This document shows, piece by piece, positions 33,701-44,300 of a stretch of 64,000 nucleotides of DNA; position 1 is the first letter of the stretch, and every line of letters begins with the position of its first letter. The notes under the pieces are model-generated. The model ran no database searches and was not told the origin of the DNA. It saw only the letters and a list, made by a program, of their open reading frames with translations. Where the stretch lies: positions 22,444,001 to 22,508,000 of the forward strand of contig NC_079883.1 in assembly GCF_029227915.1 (NCBI RefSeq). The letters run 5' to 3'. The position numbers and the translations under genes are program-made. This stretch comes from Hydractinia symbiolongicarpus (Eukaryota > Cnidaria > Hydrozoa > Anthoathecata > Hydractiniidae).

Positions 33701-36700
33701 TCAGCGCATGACAACAAACACTACAGTTTAACCAAACAAACCTTTGTTTCACTCCTCGTTCCGAATACCCTATCTGGAGCTTGCTTCACTTCCTTTATTT
33801 CACTGGAAGTAACAGCTTGAGATTTAGGTGGTGGAGGTGCGGGGGTGGGCATGCGCACTGCAAGTGGTTGTTGAGGTCGAGGCCGAGCTAAAAAAAAGAA
33901 TCTGCAGTTTAAAGATGTAAAAATTAGATATTTGAAGATGAATGGAAGAAAACTGCACTGACAGAGTTTGGTGACTTTAAAGCCTTTTTCAATGTGAATC
34001 AACAAATAAGCATTATCAGATTTTTTCTTTCTTCCTCACATAAAATATATATTCCATATATATATACGAGACGAAGTGAACGCTTGCATGCTTAAATATA
34101 GCATTGAGAAATGAAAAAAAATTGCATGGTACGATAAATAAGCTCTGAACAAAGAGATTTGTTCTACGGCTACAGAACAAGCTACAGTATCAAAATAAAT
34201 ATTAATAACTAACTTGGAGGTGGCTCTGTTGGCGCAGGACCACTAACTGATGATTCACCAGGTGATTCTTGTACAGGTGCGGGTTCAGGTTCAGGTGTGG
34301 GTGTCGGTCCTTCTTTTGGCGAAGCTGGTTCTTCTTTAGGTGCTGCAGTGCTATCAGCATCTCCTAGCCGGATTTTAAACAGCTGGTCACCTTTTTCAAC
34401 CCGGCCTCCATCTTCAACAAATAATTCTTCTATTACACCGCTGGCAGGAGACACTATGGGAAGAGCAGTTTTGTCTGTTTCGATTTCTCCAACAACCTCG
34501 TCCTCAGCTACAGTGTCGCCAACCTCTATATAACAGAAAGCAAATAAACTGTAATAAAGTTTGTAAACTGGATTGGTAGGGATCAAATATCAATAAGAAC
34601 ATACCTTTTTCCCATCTAACATCACCTTCTGTCACTGATTCTGCAAAAGGCGGGGTGTGTACTATTTGAAATTCGTTAACTAAACGTAAGAGCACAATAT
34701 ATGTGCACCGATTTTTGTATACCTCTACGTTTAAATGCTTTGAAAACATCGAATTTATAAAACTAACTACTATCAAACGCTATAAACCTAATTCTCCCTG
34801 TTTACTGTTTCATAAACGGTACAAACATTTTTTTCATATTTATAAAAAGGAAAACTTACAATTAAAGGATGACGTCTGAAAAAAATTCTTCCTATTATTT
34901 TTATATACACATGTCCATTTTGTTGATCTAAATGAAAATAAGGAACACAATCATATAAAATTATCAATCGTTGATCGATTTATGATTATCAAACATATAC
35001 AGCTCACAAGTACTTTATCCCTTTTTGTGATTTTTTTTTATAAGCACTCCTCTTGAGAAAGCACCTAGGGGGCTATCTATATTATAATAACTGTATACGT
35101 ATGTCAGTCACACAAAATTTTACTGCAAGTAGCGAGGTGCACGCAATGTGGTATAAAAAGGACAGGCCACCGACTAGTTCCAATATGTTACTAGAGCCAA
35201 ATGGGACGCTATTTAAATATTTTAAAAATTAGATATAAAGACCTTTCACTTAAAAACAGCCTTGCTCATAAAATCAACTACAGCATGAGAGTTCATGTCA
35301 AATGTTTATGTCCATCTTTTCGTTTAAGCAGTTTGAAATTATTTCATTGACGTAAAGAAAATTTAAAACATTTATGCTCAGGGACATGTTATTTATACCT
35401 GTTTTTACATTATATATATATCTTCTGTTTTCAATTATAGACCATTCAGGGTTTGAATTAAAAAAGTAAAGTCGGTTCGCCACTCTGTAACGAAGTAAAC
35501 CTAGATGTGGCCTGGGAACACCTTGGATCAATTACCACATTTCTATTGCCGCTTTTCGTTCTTAAGTTTTTAAAATGCGATCTAAAAAAGCTTTCCTATC
35601 GCCATTCTTTGTTCCTAAATTCTAAAAACGCAATCTAAAACAGCATTTGTATTGCTGCTTTTCGTTCTTAAGTTTTTAAAATGCGATCTAAAAAATCTTT
35701 TCTATCGCCATTCTTCGTTCCTAAGTTTTTAAAATGCAATCTAAAAAAGCTTTTCTATCGCCGTTCTTCGTTCTTAAGTTCTTATTAGATCTAAAACAGA
35801 ATTCCTATCATCGCTTTTTGTTCTTAAGTTTTTAAAATGCGATCTAAAAAAGCATTTCTATCGCCACTTAAAATATTCGATTCGCAATTTTATCATTTTT
35901 TCCGCAAAGTGATTTACAAAAATGGCATTTGATTTGCAAATTGCGAACTGCTAATTCGAACCCTGCATTTATAGTTTCCTAAAAAGATAGCTTTACCATC
36001 ACACAAAAATGAGTTTTTTTAATAAGCACTCATATCGAATAAGCCCACCCTAAAAGTCAAAATCTTAGATAAGTGCCCAGGGAACTTAAATTGAGCATTT
36101 ATGGTATTTCCCCAGTAACAATAACAATAAAAGTTCTGGAAATTTATTAGAATTTGGCTGGCAACAAAACCGTCACAAAATCGCCAATATTGTCTACATA
36201 ATAAAAATATATACCTTATCGGTAAAAAAAGTCGGCAAAAAGTGACTCAATTTTGGCTATGTGACTAATATTTTTTGCCGTCTAAAATTTTTTCCGACCA
36301 CCTTTTTGCTGTTTTTTCTTCCTTTTTGCTGAATTTTATCAGTTTAATGCAATTATCCTTTGTTACTGATTAAATTCAAAAATTTAGTCGGCAAAAAGTG
36401 ACAAAATTTTGTGCAAGTGACTAATATTTTTGCCGACTTTTTATTTTTGCCGTTTACCCATAAGGTATATAGAAAGGTATATAGGAAGTCATGATCTCAA
36501 GTAACATATAGATGACAACTAACCTGAAAATCTCAATCTTTGGTTGGTAATCTAAGATAAAAAACATAAGAGTCAAAATGAATAAACCTTAAACAAGGTT
36601 TTTTATAAGTGCAGGGTTCTCATAAGCTCTCTGCATGAAAATGAAGAGAATTAAAGATTTATGGACAAAAAAATTTAACTTTTGAGGAAAATTTTTTCCA

Positions 36701-39210
36701 GATCAAAGAGTACCGAGAGATTTTACAAATTGCATTATTTAAAGACCTATACAAAAAACGGCTAAAAGACTATAATAATATTTTAATAACTTAAGAAGCA
36801 TAGGATGTGAAATAGGATTTTTAATATGGATTAAATTTAATAACTTTAAAATTTTGTTAAATTTGCAGAGCGACAAAAAATACAGTTTTTATTGTACTCA
36901 TTTTGAGGACGTATCAAGTTTTTAAAAAAGAACAAGATTGTTGTTCTTTAATATGACAATTTCATGCATTAAATTCACAGGAAAACTCTAATCTTATTAA
37001 CCTTTCCAATTTTTTCCAATTAACCCTGATGAGAACCCAGATATGATGGCAATGCATATTTCACATTACTTGCTAAATATTTTGCTTATAGATATTAGAG
37101 ACCAAACTTGACTTCTGGTAACAAGTTGTGAATCAGCCATTTTATGTGGTTGAAACTAATATTCCCTAGCTTACGCAAAATACAAAAAGTTGTTTCAACA
37201 ATTTCTTACTATACCTGCATTTAAAAGGTTCATAGATAAAATTATTATCACAAATTAGGCATTCATGTTATCTATTTCAACTTGTCGACTGCAGACGACT
37301 TTGACCAGTAACTTGAATTTAAAAATAATTTGACCTGCAGCTTGACCTGCAAAAGGATTTTACTGAATGCTTAGTTATTTTAGAGTTTAGACTTTTTTAG
37401 ACTTTTTAATCCTTATAAACAAAAAAATAATGCAGCGTTATAATAATAAAAGTACTTACAAAAATTCCTGGTAAAGCTATATGTTTTTGTATTGGGAATT
37501 GCTGATACAGGCGGTGTAAACTATGGAAAAAAATAAAAAATAATGTTGAGAAAGATATAAGAAGTAAAGTAGTATTTCTGTTTGCACATATTTAGGAACA
37601 AAGAATAATAATAACATATTATTTATCAGATATTATTTATGGTAGTACACAAAAGAATAAAACACGTCAAATAACACACAGTTAAATAAGTTCAATCTTT
37701 TGACAGGTTTTATACAGCCCATTATTTGAAACAAGAAATTGCACCAAACCATTTATAAATATTATTGTTGAGTGAATTCAAGCATGTGAGAATAGAAATG
37801 AGACAATAAAACTTAACCCCATTTAGATGGGCATGGGGACGTAGAGCACCTGCATAGAATGTCAAAAAGCGTTTATGTTTTCAATTCGAACATTTCGGCT
37901 AAGTTTTGCCACATGTTGAATCCATTTTCCTGCATTTTCACGTTTTAAATGTGAAAAACATAGGAGAATCAAAGTGAAATCTCTATAATAATTGCCATTA
38001 GGGTAATTCCATCTCACTCCACCTAGTATATTAAACCCATGTCTTGGATTTTGGTAGCTATCATTAAGAAAATGTGACAAGTAAAATATCGCTAGGTTCT
38101 CTCCTATAAGCTTAGTTGAAGCCCATTTTTCAGTTTTAAGGGTCTATTTACATGACACAAAGCCATTTACGTCATTTATTTGTAGTCATGTGAATCAGCC
38201 AACAAATGTGATTTTTGTTACTCACTATGTAAAATTATCCTCTGCAAAATCAACACACCACAACCTTAATCAAGTTTCTTACGTCCCAATACCTGATTGA
38301 TTTTAACCATATTGCATTTAATTAGCAACTTATAGTCAGTTTTTAACTTGGACAGGACATGAAAAAATTGTGTGTCTATTTAGGAAGTTAATCTTATCTC
38401 AAGTCCCCAAAATGGTGCAAAGAGCTATGAAACTATGCAAAATACATCTCACAACCAACAATTAGTTAAACTTTTAGTGAAAGTTCTTTGCACATAGTCT
38501 AATTATATAAGAAATTCTGAATACCATATGATTAATAGAACAGGATTCATTGTAATTTAAAGTTTTAGAATTTTATAGACTGCAGTAAACATTTTTACTG
38601 CTGTTGATTTACATGGTCATTTCTTCCTAAAACATCAAATGTTTGGCTACTAATACTAATAGATACTAATACTAATAGATAGATAGAGGCAGTTGTGCAT
38701 GTTTCCATGAATTTTGATGCCGAATTTAAATATGTTGATCATTTTTGTTGAGAAAGATTTTTAAGTTACAAATTTCAAGCATGATGACCGGATTCGAAAA
38801 TTATAAGAAATCCATGAATTATTTAAAAACAATAACCTGAACCAAAATGTATTTTCCTGAAAAAGACCCCAAACCAAAGTGTATTTTCAAAGGGAAAAAT
38901 TGCTCCAACATGTTTGTTGTCTGTGGTGTTAGCTAGCTAGCTGTGTCTGCTAGAACACAGTCTGTGCCTTTTAGTGACACAGAAGCCACAAAATTAGACA
39001 ATTTACACGTTAAATATGGATCAACAAGCTAACGCTTTGTAGCTAGCTAGCTAGCTTTATAGCAAAATTAATTAACAACTGTGTGATTGTGTAAAAAAGT
39101 ATTATTTCCAGGTAGAAAAATGTTTATACCTCCTTTCCCCTGGAGACTGTTATTCTACTAGGTAGTAAGCGAAGTGGTGATTGTCTTTGGATACACCTAC
39201 ACGAAAACAT
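30734..39210 (-). CDS. DLST: dihydrolipoamide succinyltransferase, E2 of 2-oxoglutarate dehydrogenase
   Basis: Thirteen exons: 39130-39210, 37460-37520, 36524-36551, 34860-34927, 34605-34661, 34214-34525, 33742-33887, 33418-33515, 32983-33113, 31935-32002, 31575-31658, 31097-31264, 30734-30868. Phases agree at all junctions and give 478 residues. The enzyme moves the succinyl group from the lipoyl arm to CoA in the mitochondrial TCA cycle. Residues 1-75 are basic and Ser-rich ([19 protein letters not shown]), as expected for a mitochondrial presequence. The lipoyl domain (about 80-150) has [12 protein letters not shown] and EIETDKT, with Lys117 as the lipoylation site. A Pro/Glu-rich linker follows (155-250). 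No E3-binding domain is seen, as usual for animal DLST. The catalytic domain ends with [11 protein letters not shown]; His449 and Asp453 are the active-site pair. The start ATG is the only one in frame with the presequence; an AG 12 bases before it could be a splice acceptor. Confidence 0.97.
35076..35177 (+). mobile_element. Helitron-like non-autonomous element, decayed copy
   Basis: 102 bp in a DLST intron. It starts TCTATATTATAATAACTG after an A and ends CGACTAG before a T. It has the GTATACGT and CAATGTGGTATAAAAAGGAC blocks of the copy at 21137-21272, but has lost the 3' hairpin by a small deletion. Confidence 0.6.
35546..35870. repeat. 53-bp tandem repeat, about six copies, in a DLST intron
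   Basis: Units of about 53 bp contain TCGTTCTTAAGTTTTTAAAA and GCGATCTAAAAAAGC. Copies differ by point changes and one short deletion (near 35785), so the array is not fresh. No coding role. Confidence 0.85.
36211..36467. mobile_element. MITE with TA target site, in a DLST intron
   Basis: About 257 bp. The left end ATACCTTATCGGTAAA and the right end (complement) ATACCTTATGGGTAAA are inverted repeats, flanked by TA on both sides. Inner blocks GTCGGCAAAAAGTGAC and GTGACTAATATTTTT occur in both orientations. TA duplication and size suggest a Tc1/mariner-type MITE. It has no coding. Confidence 0.65.
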
Positions 39211-41373
39211 TGTAATAACGACTGCACAAAACAAGGAAGGAAATTTTTAAGTTAGGTTTGTTCTACGAGGCTTTACAGCAGCCGCTGCTTCCCCATTTGT
39301 CACGGCGCAAGTTGTTTGATTTGTCCCGCAGTATTTTACGCGAGGAAAATGCAAAACGTTTTCGATGTTTGATCTTAGCCTGGATATCGCCGTTAGGCTT
39401 CACAAAATAATTCTCGGTAATCGTCGTATGACTATAAATTACGATGATGTGGTGATTTGCACTAAAATCCTATTAAAGGTGTGCAAAAAGTTCTCTAATT
39501 TTCGCTATTTTAACAGAATTTAATGCTTACAAAACCATCCTAATATCGCGAATGGTTTAGTTAGCTATTAATTAATGAATTGCGAGGTAATCTAGGTAAG
39601 TTCTATCTCACGACGTAAATGGCTGAGTTAAAGCTAGACCTAGCTTCAAACTAAATATAGATTCTGCAAGACGAGAAAAGGTTTTTTTCGCACCTTTGTG
39701 TCAAATAATAGAACATGTTGTGCGCCACTTTCAAAATTACTCTCCCGGGCCTGTAGCTAGCTAGATTTTTTCATTTCAACACAATACTTGTCATCAGGAA
39801 TGCCGCCACGTTTTGATGTCTTTTGTGTACAATGCCAAATGGTCAGCAAACCAACCACTCTTCTCATCCATAAAAGTGCTGATGTGGTGTATAAACTGCA
39901 CAAAATTACATTTTTGTGACAATTAGTCGTTAGAAACTTTTACGAATTCTTTCGGATAACCCATTAGGTTGGTGCCAAAGAGTTGAGAAAAACATTAATA
40001 TTAAAAAAAAAAACAATCTCAAAAAAAAGTCTCATATGCAAATATTTGCCATTCTCTTCCCCAGAGCTATTTGAGAATAAATTTGAGGTTTATCTCAAAA
40101 AGAGGTCTGGGTTCGGGAATGGATATGTGCCACTTATAGCAGCCAATCTAGTAGTCTCTATCCCTTTGCTTTGCTTTTGACTGCCGACAACAAACCAGAT
40201 TAAAATGGCTGGAACTTTTGAAGCAGGTTTTCTGAATCCACCTGACTTGACTCGAAATTTAAGATGCCACCATTTTGACATTGGGGATGCAGTAGTAAAA
40301 CAGGTAGAGGGTAAATTTGAAGACATTAGCAGCGCCCAAGTACTTTTCTACGCCATTGTTAAAACACCTACACGCTTTTTCTTATAAGAATATCAAAGTT
40401 CTAACAAAACTGGTAATTATTCTTTTTTTTCTATTGTTTTGAACCCGAATTTCGTGTAGTAATTTCTTGTGTAGTGCTTGGCCAGAAAAGACTATCGATT
40501 AAGATATAGATATAATCATCGTCTCACTGGAACAGACTTTCGATTAGGTATTATTTCTCCCCGGACACAATTTACTTTAAAAATAATAACGGAAATTTTG
40601 CGCACTATTTTTTGCGCGATAGCTAATATAAAAAATGATAATCTGGTGATCTAAAAACACGTGTTTATTAGTGAGTGATTTTTAACCTATCGCAGATGAA
40701 AGCATTATCTTCTTGCAAGTCTAACCTTCATGGTATGAAATAAAAATTAACTATTTCATACGAATCATTATTTTCCTTTCAGTTGCTTTTCCTCAAAAAA
40801 TGGTAAAAAATATTTGAAACGAACAAAATGCTCTTCTGGTTCGCTTTTTTCCCCGTTTCACAATATTGCCGGCTTGTCGGAAAATTTTTTGCAAATGTTG
40901 AAAGAATTCAAATTTGCGGATTTAAACCTAACCAGAAAACCAGGAAAACAGGTTCTTAACAAGACCATAACATAGCATTTACCAATGATTAACAGTTGAG
41001 TTTCACAGGAAGTTATTACGTGAAAATAAAAACGCTGGGTTGATGTCACGTTTTAACTAGCTGTAATGATATAAGGCGGTGACAAGCTGATTCCTTATAC
41101 AAAAGAAATTTTGACTTTTATATGTTTTGACTTTTATCTTTTATAAGTTTCCTTATCAAAGTCTCTAAAAATGAAAAAAAAAATGCGCACTTTTTAAACC
41201 TCTGAGTGATCTTATATAAAAAAGTATTTACATAATCCTTTAAGAATTTCTAAATTTTTTTCGTGTGGATACAAACGTCAAAAGTGTAACTTCACAGCGA
41301 TCAAACTAAAGCCAGCGGAGTAATTTTCGAGTTACGATACACAGAACACAAAAGATTACTTTTTTAGTAGTAT
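39211..41373. other. between DLST and NEPRO, no gene seen
   Basis: Contains the DLST 5' region at the left and the NEPRO 3' UTR at the right. Frames at 39983-40180 and 40205-40387 (plus) and 40090-40326 (minus) overlap each other, match no family and lack clear splice sites. The area around 40040-40340 is less AT-rich than its surroundings; it could be a non-coding transcript or an old repeat. Confidence 0.4.
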
Positions 41374-44300
41374 TCATAACTCAGAAAGAATATTATACTT
41401 TCGTTGCCGTGTATTTCGCGTTCTTCTTAGTAATAAAATTCTTCTTGTCTCGTTAACATCAGGCGAATGCAAAAGTAAATGTTTCAAATAAGCAGTTTTT
41501 GAGGTATGAAGTTTATTTTGTTTCAAGCGAAGTCGAGATTTGTTGATTTTTCGTAAAACTTTGAATTTTTTCAGCAGTTCTTTCCTCTTTATGGCGCTGG
41601 TTAGCTTAAATAAACTTGTGTCTTCCTGTGGTTTCATACGGTCTTTTTTCCGCAGATGTACTTTACGTCGAAACGGCAGACTTAAAGATGGTGTCATCGA
41701 GCGTAGTAGATCAGAACAAACAGGACATTTTACAGTTTTCCCGCTCTTCAAGGGTCCTGTATTTAAACAAGATGTTTCTTCGACATCGAGAACATCTTTC
41801 GAATAGTGTGACTGTTCATTTGTTGAGCTTTTTTCATTACAGACGTTATCAGATTTTTCGCTCCTAAACCCGACATCCAGTTTACCATTTCTGTGCTTTT
41901 GATAATAGTCGAGGGAAACAGATTCTAGACGGAGAAAAAGTAACAATAACAAACTTAGCGTTAATTCGGTCTAACATCTAGGATTCATAAGATTCATTTC
42001 CATAGCACTCCCTTTCTCGAATTAGCGAGCTTAGCTAAAACCTGATGCATTCACGGATCTGGGACGAGTATAAAGACGAAGTAGCCACAAAATAAAAATT
42101 TTACGTTTGACCCCCTTACGACAACAAAAACTTATAAATATAAAAACAATTTACCTCCTAGATCTTCTAATTTGTCGGCTGCTGCGAATATTGAAACTGA
42201 TGTTTCGTTAAAATTATCTGATATTGGTGCTAAACAAAAATGTCTTTGCAATGTATATATGTTTTTAAGTTATTCAAACTAACATAGTAAGAAAAAACAA
42301 AATAATTATAGGCAAGCTTAATAAACAACATCTACAATCTGGGACAAAAATTTTGAGACAAAGCCATTTTTTTCCTTCATTTTTCAAATATGGACAAAAG
42401 TGTGAACAGTCAATGCTCTGCAGCCGGGAGGCAGCAAAGTCGCTACTTTTGCACACACGTAAGTCAAGCAGACAGCGTTGAAGATTTACTAATCATATTC
42501 TCTAGCACGCCAGCACACCAAAACAATCCATGTCAGTGCCCACAAAGGTCCCAAAAATCGTTAAAAAAATGGCCAAGCTGACGTAAGCAACAATTAGCAC
42601 ATCTGAACATTGACAAGTGAGCTTTGACAAGTTCGAAATGTGTGAATTTAATATAGAAATAGCCTACGCAATTCTTGTGGTGGCGAACTTCAAAATTCGT
42701 TGTCTTGTCTTAACATATTGTGACCACGATTGTACCTTAAGGAAATTTTTCCCGGAACAAAATTCTGCAGAATTTGCACAAAAAATTGCAAAGCTAATGT
42801 GTGCGATTGGGACGTATTTTTGCAGTTTGCTATAAGAAGTACAATCTTGTAGAATTTTATTTTGAGAATAGGGTTCAAAATCGCAAAAATTAAAAAAAAT
42901 TTTCCGAAAGGTCGCAAGATTATTGCAAAGTTTTTTTCACATATTAAAAAATCGCGAAATTATTGCTATACTCACAGTTGTGAAGTGTGTTTGGTATCAT
43001 TCGAGACAGTACGCCATTCATGACTTTTTCCTCTCTAAAAAAATAAGCTGCTGTGTTTAAAGAAACGCAATTTAAAGAAGAATTAAAGCTAATTTATGTA
43101 ATCAAACAATATGAAACTTATCTTTCAGTACAGAAAGAGATGGTGAAGATACTGTAGTGGTAACACATTCGACTCGTAATCATAAGGTTGCAGGTTCGAG
43201 TCCCCACACCGGCGAACTTTAAACATACTGTTATTACCCTATTTGGAGACACTGACAGGAAACCGGATTGTGAGGCAGGCAAACAAGTCAGATAAATTCT
43301 ATATCTATTTCTGGCGGTAATGAAATATAGCTGCAAACTAAGGCGATTAATAAAAAGGAAATACTATATAAATAAATAATATAAAAATTATCATGTCATG
43401 AACAAGCGATTTTTTTCTAGGCTATATTTCGTTTGCTTTGAAATACATTCGTTTTGTTTTAAATTTATCGCCACGCAGAGTGAGCTGTGTAAGATGACAT
43501 CACACTAACTTAATATAATTATGGTGTTGAAACCATAGAAAAACTACTGTTTATTCAAACAATCCTTAAATAACAGGAAAATTCGAACAGTCAATAATTG
43601 ACCAATATCAAGTGAGTTTGTTTACACAACAAAGTTATAACTAGTTACCTTTTGATATCAATCTGTGGTAAAACTTCACCCATATCTTCTTTCAGCCATT
43701 CATCCAACGTCACTGGATATGATTCCTGTAAAAAAAATTCATGTATATAGTCGTAAACCCGTTAAAAAATCCCAGGAATTCGGCCATCGCTGCTAGCAGC
43801 TACCATGTTAGGCTCAAAGACGAAAAGTTAAGTATAGTAATATAGATAGTTAGATTCACATTACGGTTTCTCTAAATTTGAATATTTTATCTTCCATAAA
43901 TGAGTGATATTTGGTTTGTATTTTCCAGCTCAGTCACGACAAATTCGCGAAAATAAATCCATGTGAAAAATCGATGATGGGAAGAGAGAAAATAAACAAT
44001 AAAAACAATTTACGGTGTGACCGCCAACTTAAAAAGTTGAACTTTAATGAGAATCTTCAAGTTAAAATTTTTAGTTATAAGGAATGTTAAGAATATGCAA
44101 TAAAAAACACACAGTAAACAAAAAAAACAACCACGAATAGTCACTTAAAATTTTGCCCGAGAAGTCAATTTCACGAATGGTCATTTTAATGGTTTTTCAA
44201 GAGTTCGAGGAGGTCGGAAATAAAATTAAAAAAATAAAATTCACGTGAAGCACACAAACGCGGGTCTACCTTTCGTGATTTTGTCAAAAACGCGCGAAAA

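Noticed and set aside
40090-40387. Overlapping frames between DLST and NEPRO
   Set aside because: Both strands are open over the same bases, with no family match, no convincing splice sites and no conserved motif.
43146-43210. A working tRNA-Thr gene
   Set aside because: The A and B boxes are tRNA-like, but the acceptor stem pairs only partly and a SINE body follows.
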